Below are positions 27,826 through 40,397 of a stretch of DNA of 64,000 bases, piece by piece. Position 1 is the stretch's first letter; every line of letters starts with the position of its first letter. Source of the stretch: Epiperipatus broadwayi (lineage: Eukaryota > Onychophora > Udeonychophora > Euonychophora > Peripatidae); the NCBI GenBank assembly GCA_028023455.1, contig JAQFVV010006271.1, positions 3,058,673 to 3,122,672 on the forward strand. The letters run 5' to 3'. The notes under the pieces are model-generated. The model saw only the letters and a program-made list of their open reading frames with translations. It made no database searches and was not told where the DNA came from. A program made the translations under genes and the position numbers.

Positions 27826-29510
27826 TGAGCTGATATTTTATGTCAGCTCATATATATAAATATATATATAAGCTTACATAAATATAATTTTGTCATAAAT
27901 ATTTTTCGAAGTAAATAGTTTGTAAAATATAAATTAACAAATGATTTTAATTTAATGGGAAGGGTAAAATCTTAAACTTTTATTTTTGCTATAAATTTGA
28001 GCAATTTTTTTAAAAAAAAAAAAAAAGATAAAATATAACTTATTGTCAAAAATGTTAAAAGTGTTTAATTAAAAGGGAGAAAACTTAAGAGATAAGAGAT
28101 AAAAGAGTGGGAGAAAGAAAACAAAATTAGTTTGTTGGTAGTAATTAGACTCTATTGTTGAAACTTTCACAAACTAAAAGTATTTGGTTAATATTTGCTA
28201 TTACGCTAATTAAAAAAAAAAAAAAGAAAAGTAAAAAAAAAACAAGGAATGTTTATTGATAAAAAAAAAAAGATAAGAGAAAGAGAGATAAAATTGCTTT
28301 TAGAGTAAGTCAGTTGACTGGAGAGACCAGCAAAGACAATAAACAAAAAAAAAGAGAAGCTGTGCTCCGAATCAGAAATTATTATAGAAAATTATTTTGC
28401 GGGCTCTTTTCAAATGCATAGCGGCTAAAGCTATCAAAATCTTCCCTTTGGGGAATTGACCACCACTCCATCTGAATGAAGCTACAGAAAGAGTCAAGGA
28501 ATGGAAAGAAATGTATATTGCTAGCCAGACAACCAAAGGAACATCCATGGACACACCAGAATTCTCATATACAAGGACAAAGGCATGACAAATGGAATGT
28601 GAATCTATGAAAGTCAGACCACTTCGCTCTGATCAATCAGGGTAATTATAAACTTTTCAATTAATGGGAACTTTAGTTAAAGCGTAATAGAACTTTATTT
28701 TTGATTTATTTTTCGTTTATTATATTTGTTACGAATGTTTCAACAATAGAGGTGGGGAAATAAATTTATTTAATATTGTAAACTATTTATGTTAATTCTC
28801 GTTAAATATTTTATGAAATATTGGGATGACTGTATATTAAATTATTTAATATCTGTTCGATCTAGAGGTAACAACAGGGTGGGGGTATAAAAGTGCACTG
28901 CCAAGCAACAGAGAACCTTAGGGCGTTACTTGCTTGTTAGCAGAAAACCAGGGAAGTGCTGAAAGTATAAGAAAATGAAAGACACTTATACGTTCATTTT
29001 AAGTTTTTGCAAGTTATTTATTTACCAAATAAAGTGGGGTTAAAAATAAACTTCAGGAAAGATTATATACTATAAGTCGCCTTTGTATACACGCCTGCTA
29101 GAATGCAGTGTTAGTGTTGGCACGAGTAAATCCATGGTAGATATTTGGGAAGGATACTTAGAAAGTTAAAAGTTTGAAAATCAGAAATTGTAAGTCAGTT
29201 CTCTCTGGAACGGGCAGAAACATAATGTTATTAATAATAACAATAAAGGAAAGTTTTTTTTTGTATCCAATGTATATTTGAATTCTTTAATTATTTATAA
29301 TAATTAGTTAGTGTCCTTAAGTGAAAACCCCTGTCAGATTATAAACAAAATTTGTAATCGGTGAATCGCCATTCAAAAATAAATAAGACCAGGTTTACGT
29401 AAAGCTTCGTGGCCAGGTTCCAAGAGAGAAATCCTTGATGGCGCCCTCAATGGTGATTCTAATAATTAAGATTCAGTTATTAGGGGAAGAAAAAGAACTG
29501 TAGTGTCACA
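27826..29510 (+). repeat. 3' LTR of element 1
   Basis: About 1.69 kb, matching the 5' LTR throughout. TATA at 28886-28892, AATAAA at 29028-29033. It starts with a full TGAGCTGA...TCAGCTCA inverted repeat. It ends TGTCACA and then runs into (TA)n at 29511. Confidence 0.85.
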
Positions 29511-29532
29511 ATATATATATATATATATATAT
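29511..29532. repeat. (TA)n flank of element 1
   Basis: Short TA tract matching the tract on the left side (24898-24910), consistent with insertion into a TA repeat. Confidence 0.8.
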
Positions 29533-31559
29533 GGTAGCATATTTCTCAGATATTTTCTAGAATATAAATAAGTATTTTAAAAATCAAGCATAATTTTATA
29601 TCTTAAATGTGTGTGTACCTATATCACCATACGTTGTTATACTAACTAAATGTATTAAGAAAAGCATACATTTGCTTTAATAAGTAACTATAAGAATAAC
29701 ATTGGAATATGTTTTATTTAATCTTACTTATTCACTCAGTTTCTAATAATGTGCATTTTTTACACAAACATCATATTTTTGTTATATCTCTATTTGCTAT
29801 GTTTGCTTCAATATAACATAAAAACATAGGTACACTTACACCTGCATTTTTTAAACTTATATAATTTTATAAAGACACATAACATCACAATAATGTCTAC
29901 ATGAGCTATAATATAGTCATAGAGGCTTGGCTCTATAATATGACAACACAATTAAAATATGTTAAAAAAATTCATAGTTATGGAGGCTGGAAGATATTTT
30001 AAAGATTAATAAAATGCAATATCATCTAAAAAATAGTTCTGAATATTAAAGTAATTAAACATTTTAAAATAAACAATCTTGCATAAATAATAAACATTCA
30101 CACAAATACCTAGGATAACAATACAAAATATGATATATTTTGATTATTAGTTACTTCATTATCTGAGACCTTTCCCTTTAGCCTCAATTTATTTGCTGAC
30201 AGTATATCATAAGAATTCTATATTTTATTTAATAACAAATTTATTGAAAATAATTAGTATTTAATGGTTTTCTAAACTGTAAATCTTTATTGGGATAATT
30301 TCCTAGACATTTTTACTTTGTACAGAATTTTAAAGATGAAATAATTATCAAAGTAATTCCTTTTAATCATTTTACTCATCAAAGAATTTTTTAAAAAATA
30401 TGTAATTAGTTTAAAATAATTCCCTCATATTTTATTTAATAACTAACAAAGCTAATAAGAAATCTTAATTAGTTTTTAATGTTTTGGTGCTGATATAATA
30501 CATGTTTGGCACCATTTTGAATTTTAAATATCTCCAAAACCACTGCTGACACATACAAGTGATAAATGACATTGACTAGCAGCATGCAGTTTCAACATAT
30601 GGTATATGTGGGGAAACAAACTAAAATGCCTAAGGCAAAGTATTCACATGAGTTGCACTACACTTTAATAAAAAATCATAAATTCTATTTTCAAAACTGT
30701 ATGAAATAAATCAAAAGGCTATTTACATTATCTAGTTTTAAAAAATGAAATTCCAATTCTTCAACATATTTCATAGAGTATAAAAATTAAAAAAGTAATA
30801 TTTCAAAGTTATAATACTAAATCTCCAACAAATTAACCTATGTTAAGGCAAATTATTCACAGATAATTAGAAAAATCATAAATGCCATTTTAAAAGACCT
30901 ATGAAATAAATCAAAAGGCTATTTACATTATCTAGTTTTAACAAATGAAACTCCTGTCTTTGAAGAGTATTTCATGGAGTATAAAAAATTAAAAAACTAA
31001 TGTTCAAAAACTATAATACCAAATCTCAACAATATTAAAAAAATAGAAGACTTTCAACAATATTTTTATCTAAGAATATTAAACAAAATTTGGTTTCATT
31101 ACCTTCCAAAATCGTTGGATATGGACTTACTTTTCAATTTACTTCAGATGGCACCTGGATATTTCTGTACAGATTCCTTACTAATTCTGTATACTTGAGG
31201 GTAGTTTAAGATGTTAAAATACTTTAAAAGAATTGCATAAAAACAATAAGTGAAGACACAAACATGATTAAAGAAAATAATTACATTTTATTAGGGCTGA
31301 TCCAAAATACTGTATGCTAACTAACATGATGATTATATTTTATTAGTGCTGAACCAAAATCCTGTGTGGTAGTTAACATGATAAAAGTCTATATAATACA
31401 TGTACCAGAAAATTTATTGACTATTTCAAATGTAAAAGTATTGACTTTTAAATAAGATTATACATTAACCTTTTCATTGTCATCAGGTATGTTTAGCATT
31501 TTTTAAAATGCAATATTCAGATGCTTTTTACACACCTGCCAACATATTGTATCTAAATG
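29533..31559. repeat. Repeat-rich AT DNA (units X and Y; 200-bp tandem)
   Basis: 29900-30160 (called X) and 30270-30480 (called Y) recur at 33261-33490 (X), 32700-33230 (Y) and 36840-37470 (Y). X is marked by GGCTTGGCTCTATAATATGA and Y by TTAAAATAATTCCCTC. 30661-31035 is a 200-base tandem duplication marked by TCAAAAGGCTATTTACATTA. 31275-31380 holds a ~52-base duplication marked by TAACATGAT. No coding sequence. Confidence 0.6.
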
Positions 31560-32370
31560 TGATTGCAGTAAATCCGATGAAGTCCATCTCATTTTTTTAA
31601 TATTTTACTTTTGGCTTTCTGCCATGACCAATCAATGGACTGTGTGTAAACACCTGTCACTGGATTCACAGAGTTTTGTTGGTGGTTGAATGTTGAAACC
31701 CTCTATTGTTGCGGATTTCATAAGCTGGTCACTCATCTGAGTGAATGACAGAGCCAGCCATGCATTGCCTTTTGATAATGGGAATCAATGTTGCTTTATC
31801 TCAACATTGAACTGTAAAGTAGCAATGATTGGAACCCTTTTTCAGTCCAAATATCCAAGGCCCATCAATTCAGGCCCTGCATTTTTTTTATTAATTCCAG
31901 TTACAGATTTGCCTCAGCAAGTAGATTTCTGATTGTCACTTATCATTTCCCCCTTATTATACTTTCTTTGGCCAGAAAATCTTGCCATGTCTATTTGAAC
32001 TGGGTCTTCTTCAGTCCCTGCTAATAGCACTTTTTCTTGATGGCTTGGCAACATAATTTCCTGCAGAAATTGAACCAATCTTCAACTGTATTTAAAGATC
32101 TTATGGACATTTTGACCAATATTTTTGTCAGTACATCTGAGATGAAAAAGTAAATGAGTTCAAGAAATCTGTCACACTGTCAATCTTCTATTAATCATGC
32201 CACTTCCATCCATGTAATGAAAAAAAATGGGTTGCCTGTATGAATAAAGTGAGTAGTATAGCACACAGAATATCACATAGTGGTTACCAGACCTCTGAAT
32301 TTTTTCCCACTTCTCTAACATGCTATTACCACACTGCTCACATGTCCTCTTCCTGACTCATCATTTAAAT
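31560..32370 (-). pseudogene. Merlin (ISXO2-like) transposase relic
   Basis: Merlin elements are DNA transposons with an IS1016/ISXO2-type DDE transposase. Minus-strand frames show, in order: a zinc-ribbon piece CEQCGNSMLEKW (about 32300), the first catalytic block VQIDMARFSGQRKYNKGE (about 31980; family form IDE-x-x-F-G-x-RKYN-x-G, so the E after ID is changed), and the C-terminal block NPVTGVYTQSIDWSWQKAK (about 31625; family form DPxTGAHTQxIExxW, catalytic E replaced by D). Several frameshifts and stops lie between. Terminal inverted repeats were not located. Inactive. Confidence 0.65.
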
Positions 32371-33490
32371 GGTTATTATTCTTCAGAAAGGTAATATAAT
32401 TTTCACTAGAAATGATACCTAAGTAAAATGATTTCAATGCCATGATTAAAATAATTCAATGTACGTCCCCAAGAGTGCAAGAAAGTTCGTTACTCAAGAC
32501 CAAATATTTTGGATCAAAATTTGTCTTTTATACCCATTTTTAAATCATATGATCACATGAACTCATCTCCTTTGCATTTCAGTTTTTTTATTTTTAAAAT
32601 ATTTATGAAAAGCAGGTTAATTAAGTTTTTAATTGTTTTTGGAGGTGTTTTAAAATTTAAAATGGCCCAAAACACATAATATATGAGCATTGAAGTTTTT
32701 ATCTTTGTTGGAGTAAAAGTTTTTCTCTTTATTGAAGTAATTTCCTCGACATGCTTTCACTTTCCCCATATTTTTAAAGATGAATTAATTATCAAAGTAA
32801 TTGAATTCATTTTAATTTTTTTACCTTTCAAATAACTTTTAAGGAAATAATGAAATTAGTTTAAAATAATTCCCTCATTGTTTTTATGCTGTGACAGATG
32901 TTAAGATAATACAATTGTTTATTTTAAAGAAAAAAAGTCATTACAGCAGCTGTTTAAACAATAGAGTGTTTAACAATAATAAATTTTCTACTTGCGTTGG
33001 TTAAGTCATATAGATAAAGTATAGCTGCGTTTTTTTCTAGACATTAACAATGAAATTAACTTTGAAACATGTTTAATTTCTGTTAACTTATGCATTCTTG
33101 TTTTTATAGTGATATTACAAGAAGTTATCCACTTAAGACGCTCCTGAAGGTTGACTGCTCTGAGTCAAAACGTTATTTGTATGTAGCCTCACATTTTGAA
33201 ATGTATACCAATAAGTACCGATTAAATGAAACACATATAAACAGACAATTACTTCCTAGATAAAACAATAATGCCATAGGAGTTTGGCTCTAATATATGA
33301 CAAAACAAAAAATATAAAAATATAGAGTCCAGAATATATTTTAAAGATTAATAAAACAATATCATATAGTGAATAGTATTGGGTATTAATCTTAAAGTAA
33401 AGTCATAAAATAAACAACTTTGCTTTAAACAACAAATGATCACACAAATACCTAATATATTGTAAAACAAAAATATATATTTTAAATAAT
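32371..33490. repeat. Second Y-X repeat unit with ribozyme-like motif
   Basis: Y at about 32700-33230 and X at about 33261-33490, homologous to 30270-30480 and 29900-30160. At 33144-33172 CTGAAG is followed by a 6-bp hairpin (TTGACT/AGTCAA) and AACG, which resembles a degenerate hammerhead core (CUGANGA, stem II, GAAA) as found near PLE ends. X is cut at about 33490 by the LINE. Confidence 0.5.
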
Positions 33491-36343
33491 AAATACCCAT
33501 TTCATCATCATCATCATCAACCATTATCAATCTACTGCAGGATGAAGGTATCTCCAAGTTTACTCCATCTTCTCCGATCTTTAGCTTCTCTTCTTCACAT
33601 CACCCTTGCACACTTTCTTTTTTCATCCATCCATCTCACATGTGGTCTCTTTCTGGTTCTTTTACAATCTTTTGGAATACAGTTAAGATTTCAATTGTCC
33701 ATCTATTATCATCTCTTCTAGCAATATATCCAGCCCAACTCCACTTCAATCTTTTATTTTTTTCAATGAGGTCAGTAACACCTGTTTGTTCTCTTATGCA
33801 TACATTGCATTTTCGATCTCTTCTTGTTACTCCCAGCATGCATATCTCCATACTTCTTTGAGTGGTCTGGAGTCTCTGTATTGCTCTTCTATTAAGTGTC
33901 CAAGTCTCAGATCCATAAGTATAAACTGGTAAAACACATTTGTTAAAAACATTCATTTTCAAACACATAGGCGTATTTCCTTTTAGTATCAAGTTATTTC
34001 TACCAAATGCACTCCAACCAAGTTTAATTCTATGATTAATTTCATCCATTATGTTTCCATCTGTACTAATAATCTGACCAATGTATTTGTAACTGTTACC
34101 TTATTCTAATTCATCGTAATAAATCTTTATTTTCATATTTTGTGCAAATCGATTAAACATTACTTTAGACTTTTTAATATTTATCTTTAGTCCTACTTTT
34201 ATACTTTCATCTGATAACTCCTGCAACATTTCCTGCAGCTCTGAAGAATTATTTGCAAAAACAACTATATCACCTGCAAAATCTGAATGACTTAAATAAT
34301 CTCCATTTAATTTCACTCCTTTAGTTTCCCTTTTTAATCCACCAAATACTTCTTGCAACACTGCTATAAAAAGTTTTGGAGATATGGAGTCACCTTGTTT
34401 TACACCGTTGTCAATGTTGACTTTCCCAGTATCATTATGTAATCTAATTGTTGCTGTTGAATTTTTATAAATATTTTTTAAAATATGACAATATCCTGGA
34501 TCTATACCTTGATGATCCATTGCTTTAATCACTGAAGAAATGTTTATAGAATCAAATGCCTTTTAATAATGTACAAATTCAAAACATAATGGTAACTCAT
34601 ATTCATTTGTTCTTTCTATAACTTCTCTCACTTCCAGGATATGATCTACTGTACTAAAAACACTTTTAAATCCAGCCTATTCTCTTTGATGGTGGAAATT
34701 CAACGTTATCTGTAGACGAGTAGTAATTATCTTGGTAAAAATTTTGTATAATAACTGATAAAAGGCTGATAGGTCTGTAATTTCTAATATCTTCTTTATC
34801 ATCTTTTTTAAATATTAATATTATTACTGCATTCTTCCACTCAATTGGTACATCTTTATTATTTAGACATTTAATATATAACTTTGCTGAAAAATTTTCT
34901 ATTTCTTCCCCTGCTTCTTTTAATATATCAATTATAATTCCATCATTACCTCGAGCCTTTTATTTCTTCATACATTTAATTGCATGTTTCACTTCTTCAT
35001 TTAAAATTCTGGGCAATTCAGAAGATGTAATAGATATAGGAGGTACTTGTTCGTTATTACTATATAATTAATGATAAAAGTCGTTTACCCATTTCATGAT
35101 GTCATCTCTCTTTTTAGTAACAATTCCATCTTTTTTTTCTTATTGCATATATAAATTTCCTAAAAATACCAAAATGTTGTTTTACATTCTTGAGATTTTT
35201 ATTTTCTTCTACAGCTTTCCTTGCTAGTTCACAGTTATACTTTTTTATATCATTTTCAACTCTTTTTTGTACCATTTTACAAAATTCGAGATATTCAGTC
35301 TTTTTTAATGCATCATTTTTGTATATCTTCATATTCCTTCTTTTCTTCATAAATTCTCTAGTCTCAGTAGAAATTTTATTGGTTAATTGCTGCTTTTTTC
35401 TACCAGATATCTTTGTTGCAGTTTTTAAAAGTGTATCTGTTATTTTCATATTAATTTCAGTCAAATCTGAATCATGTTCAAAATCTACTAATACTTGAAA
35501 CAGATTTGTAAGTTCTAATTTAAATTTATTAGAATGTTTCTAAAGATTAGGAATATAAACTGCAAAAATTGTTTTTCTTAATAATTTTTGTCTCTCTAGT
35601 TTTGCATTAACACGTATGTTACATCTTACTAATAGATGATCACTTCCTGTGTTAAATTTATTAAGAACATTACAATCTTGAAATATGTATTTTCTGTTAG
35701 TCAAAATATCATCCAAATCTGCTGCACCTTCATTGGGATGCTTCCATGTCCATTTCCTTTTAACATTTTTCTCAAAAAAAGAATTCATAATATAAAGTTT
35801 TTCTTTTTGAGCATATTCCACTAGTCTATGTCCTCTTTAATTTCTATTACCATAACCAAAATTACCTACAGCACTTTCATATTTCATTTGTTTACCAATT
35901 CTAGCATTGTAGTCTCCCATAACAATCTTAAAATGTTGTTTACTCGGATCAAAAACCTTTTGTACATCTGTATAAAAGTCTTCTACTACTTCATCACTAT
36001 GATAACTTATCGGGGCCTAAACCTGAATTACCTGCATTTAGTATCTATTATTAAGTTGTATAACTAAACTTGCCACTCTGTCTGATACGCCATCAATCTC
36101 CACAATACCATTCTTTCATTTTTTATTTATAATGAATCCTACTCCACTTGTATTTCCAAAATTTGTGCCTTTACAATAGAGTACATGTCCACTTCTTAAA
36201 TCAATTTTCTCTTCACCTTTTTTTCTAACTTCACAAAGTCCAATAAAATCCCATTTAATATAAGACAGTTCTTCTAATTTTTGCAATCTTCCTTCACTTG
36301 AAAGTGATCTGCAGTTGTAAGTACCTAAATATAAAGTCATCAT
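33490..36343 (-). pseudogene. APE-type LINE (RTE-like) with degraded frames
   Basis: Minus-strand coding pieces in order: 36343-36116 (TYNCRSLSSEGRLQKLEEL and WDFIGLCEVRKKGEEK, N-terminal endonuclease); 35821-35540 (RKWTWKHPNEGAADLDDILT and GSDHLLVR, endonuclease end with the SDH motif; GDYNAR lies between); 35464-35114 (linker); 34532-34101 (RT: KAFDSI just upstream, GVKQGDSISPKLFIAVLQE, SDFAGDIVVFANN, GLKINIKKSKVMFN); 34049-33636 (C-terminal block, ETWTLNRRAIQRLQTTQRSM and LKWSWAGYIARR). The catalytic box is FAGD where FADD is expected, so RT is dead even apart from the stops. The 3' end carries a short GAT repeat (33502-33520 on the plus strand), as is usual for RTE-clade LINEs. Length about 2.85 kb. 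It inserted between repeat units X and Y. Confidence 0.85.
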
Positions 36344-36839
36344 TAAAATGGCAGCCCCAGTCCATAATCATGGGATTCTTAGCACCCTCTGCTTTCAGCC
36401 ACCAAACACTGCCTTGGTTGGTGACTTTACAGCTTCCTGGGAATAAGGGCCATGATTCATTTTTGTCTGTCATACATGTATATTTGTATTGGAAAAATAT
36501 TTATCATTTGCACAATCATTCATTCTGCCTTTTCATGCAACTGAGAAGAAAGACCATGGTGTTTCTTGATCTTAAAATCAGTGATAAAAAAGCCAATAAA
36601 CTCACCACGCTGGCTAATGCATGTTGGTGAGCAGCCCATCTATGTTCGTATACTATATGAATAATCACATAGTAATAAGAGCTGCAACGACACGAACGAA
36701 TGGAGTGGACATTAGGAATTTGCCCTGCTCCGTTCCTTCAAGCATTCCAAGAGACATCTAAGGGTCTTCTTTCAGTTAATAGCAAAAACCTTTCTGCAGT
36801 TAAATACCTGTTTATTCAGAATTATTCTTTTTACCTTCC
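36344..36839 (-). other. Probable LINE 5' untranslated region
   Basis: GC-richer DNA directly upstream of the LINE start codon, up to about 36740, where the Y repeat resumes (from about 36840). No separate gene is seen; a 110-codon plus-strand frame here has no recognisable domain. Confidence 0.4.
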
Positions 36840-37470
36840 ATTTATTTAGAAACATTATATGATACACATTTCTTATTTTATTGAATAAGAACAATTAATT
36901 AGTAAATAAAGTTCTTTTAGAGGCTATATTTTGATTGGAATTATTCATTCCCTCAACATTTTCTTTACCTTTTGAAGAATTTTAAAGATTATTTCCTTTA
37001 TCGAAATAATTCCTTTCAATGGTTTTACTTTTTGAAATTTTTTCAAAAAAAATATTCATTTAGGTTAAAATAATTCTTTTAATGTTTTTATTTCCAAGCG
37101 ACATAAAGACAATGCAATTATTTGTTTTAAAAAAAAATACTCATTGTTACAGAGGCTTGAAGAATATATCTGTAAATCTATAATAAGTTAGTTTTTTTTT
37201 TTTGTATTGATTGGATAATATAGAAAATGTGTAGCAGTATTTCCTCAAGTCATTTTTGATCAATATAATTTTATGACATCCCTCATTTTTATTAACATAT
37301 ACATACTTGTCTTTTATAGTGAGGTTCTACGTTGTAAAAACCTTATCAAATGAAGACAAGATAACTTCCCTGAGGCAAAATGTTTATTTGTATGTAGTCA
37401 TTTTGAAATGGCTTCAGATAAATAATGATTAAATCTAACACATATAAATAACACAATAACAACCTTGATA
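36840..37470. repeat. Third Y repeat unit
   Basis: Homologous to 32700-33230 and 30270-30480. It carries CTGAGGCAAAATGTTTATTT at about 37372, a further decayed version of the hairpin region at 33144-33190. It continues the repeat interrupted by the LINE. Confidence 0.55.
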
Positions 37471-37909
37471 AAATTAAGGCTTGCAATCAGATTTTGTGTC
37501 AACTAATAAGTTTCTTTTAACATCATGTCTTTAAGTTGACATTGCTATGGTGACAAAAACCGAACTCATTTTCTACTCAATATTTTGATCTATTCGTTCC
37601 TGACCACAAAATTCTTATTGTTTAATTCTAGGAAATGACTAAGGTGGTTTATGTAAAAAAGATTTTAAAAGAAATCACAACATTCTTATTTAAATATTGA
37701 AATAAAATATTACAGAGTTTCAATAAATGTAATATATTATAACCTTTTTATTTAGTTACCAGATTATAGAGCTCAGTTCAGTTGTGACCTTTTTTATTAC
37801 ACCGAACGACAATTACCGTCCCCAACAACCCACTTCTCAGACGACCTTCCTCACGATCCATGGCGATGGGATAGAATAACAATAAGATTATTTGCCAGGG
37901 CACCAAATT
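37471..37909 (-). other. Unassigned; PBS-like sequence at the right end
   Basis: On the minus strand TGGTGCCCTGGCAAATAATC (about 37887-37906) has the look of a retroelement primer-binding site, followed by a short frame MDREEGRLRSGLLG. No Gag or Pol domain follows. Confidence 0.3.
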
Positions 37910-40397
37910 GCAACTTCAATAAAAATATTAAGGCTAAACTTTATTTCAATAATTTATTAAATAATTTCTAATAATCTATAACGAGGGGGTCAATAAATAA
38001 TCAATAAACGGAGAAAACACAGAGCGCAATAAAAAAAAAAATACTAATACTCTTGGAAATTCGTATTTATTAAAGAGAAGCAATTTTAAGCTGTACTCCC
38101 ATTAGAATATATACTCTCAGTACACTCCCCAATCCATTATCATCAAAGTCACAATTAAAATTTTGTTTCAAATTATAAATAGTTCCATGCCCATCTCCAC
38201 CTTCCTGAACCATCATTCCATCCTCCAATTCATAAGTCCTTTGTACTACTATCTTTTTTACTCTCAATTTTTGACCGTGCTAGCTCATTTTTCTCCTATG
38301 ATAATCTATCTGTTTTCAGGATTTTAGAACAATAAGGTCTGGAAGTCGAACTAGCTGCAATGGATTATTGGTGATAAACACTCTTCCCCAACCCCCGTAG
38401 TTGACCTTGGCTGACTTTTACATAGCTAGTGTCCACTTACACTAAAGCTCTAATAATTAAGCTCACATGAAATTGTGGAAATAACATATTATAAACACTT
38501 TAATAACTAAAGAAACATCCTTAAGAAGTTTATCTAGGAATATGTTTGAATACAGCGGAAATAATTTTATGCCCACCCACTGCATCCACATTCACCCAAT
38601 AAACAACCCGCAATTCATAATGTATACTTTAAATATACTAAATGATTTCCGGAATATCGGTAATTTAAACCTTGCAGTGCTACATAAGCTTAAAAAATTA
38701 ACCATTTAGATAAATTTTTACCTGGTGTACTTTAATAAAATAGTGCTCCAAATATAAATAACAATGTATTGAAGCATGATTGCTCTTGAAATTTCTAGAT
38801 TGTATAACTACAAAACATTGAGACTTACATAAATTTTATTTTAAGAGAAAAAAAAAAACATTTTTTTTTATTATCAAATATAAATCAATAGAATAATATT
38901 TACATTATTTACATAATTCCAATGCCCTGTTTTTCAACCGTATGATAAAAAATAATCCCTAAATAAACTGCTAATTTTGCGATGTTATAGAATACAATCT
39001 TATTTAATTCTTGTTCTCTAGGAAATCACAATTGTCATGAAGTAATAATAAAAAAATCGATATATAACGATAATATTTACCTTCATCATTTTTTTTCAAT
39101 TAAGATATAGTGAACATTAAATGTGTCTCACAATTCTTAACGCTTTCAATTACTGATTCATTTTGTAATTACCCTATTAATTCTAAAGATAATTCTTCCG
39201 ATAATAAAATTAATAATTTCCTATTAATTATTTTAACCTAATATTTCTTCACCCTGCGCTTTACAATGGATATATATTTTTTTAATATTGCTTGCCTTCT
39301 CGCAATCAAGTTACTTTCCAAGTGTTAAGAAATCGGTACTTAGCCTAATCATTATCATACATGCATTCAATCTATATCAATGTTTTTATGATGATAATAA
39401 TAACAATAATACTTCAGTGATTTTAGCATTCCAGCGAAGTTCTCAGCTGGCTGTGAAAATACTTTCTAGATGATTAATATATATGCACCGCTTACTATAT
39501 TCTCCAGTATTATTTAACTCTTAAGTTTACTGTTTAACTTCGTTATTATTCTTGGTTTTTATTAATTCTTTAAAACATTTAAATAAAGCAATGTTTCAGT
39601 ATAATAATCGCACATAAACTAACCGCACTCATCCTGACATCAAATCAATTTTACGACCCTGTAACCAATATTTAAAACCATTACTTTACTGTATTTGAAA
39701 TTTATACACACTTAGGGAACGTCAATATTAATATGAGGTTAGGCAGTGACCTGAATAAGAGAAAATACCTTTTCACTAACGTTGAGGTACACTAGGATTT
39801 TATCACTAATCATATAGGAAGACATGGTATAACTAACACCCTCTGGCCATCAGTAAAGAAATAATCTTACGGTGTAAAAAATAACCAAGTGGGAAACTCC
39901 TCCACTGCATTTAAATACTTTATAAAAATGGAATAAACATCTTAGTGAGCGAGCTAAACTATGACTACACTAGCTTGGTGGGGATTCTTTAGCCATCCAC
40001 ATGTATAAGGGTTAAACACCAACAGTGACAAGTAAAAATCTCACATATACACTCCTCTCATAAAACATAATACTAAAACATAATACTAAAACCTTAGGTA
40101 ACAATTTTTTCAAGCCTTAATTAGCTTATATCTAAGTCACTTTAACTTTACAATAATAATAAGAAATGTGTATTAACTTTTAAAACCATCTTTCTATACC
40201 TTTATCACACAATGATGATATTTTATCACAACATTCACACATCTTTATAAAACATATCAATAAACCTAAGTTTTTAATAATAATGCCAGATCTAATTCAA
40301 AACATTTCATTTAACAATATCTCTCACTCTCTTCATAAAACAAAATATGTAAAAACAACAAATTATTATTGGTAATAAGGCACATACAAAATTACTT
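37910..40397 (-). other. Possible degenerate LTR
   Basis: If 37887-37906 is a primer-binding site, an LTR would extend to the right on the minus strand, ending ..GAAGTTGCA at 37910. A minus-strand TATAAAG-like site lies at about 39925. I could not find a partner LTR inside the window. Otherwise this is AT-rich DNA with no gene, with a 32-base tandem duplication at about 40476-40541 in the neighbouring Merlin arm. Confidence 0.25.

Larger units (their letters stand above)
24911..29510 (+). mobile_element. LTR retrotransposon, element 1 (gag only)
   Basis: Two long direct repeats (24911-26582 and 27826-29510) bracket a 1.24-kb internal region whose only gene is gag (26781-27794). The LTRs begin TGAGCTGA (one base lost in the left copy) and end TGTCACA. 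No protease, RT, RNase H or integrase is present, and only 31 bases separate the gag stop from the 3' LTR. Both outer flanks are (TA)n, so the target-site duplication cannot be delimited exactly. LTRs differ by scattered substitutions and small indels only (a few percent by eye), so the insertion is fairly young. A non-autonomous element that would need trans-acting enzymes. Confidence 0.85.

Noticed and set aside
35190-35498. 102-codon plus-strand hydrophobic frame
   Set aside because: Reverse complement of the Lys-rich LINE linker; Phe/Ser/Leu composition follows from that.
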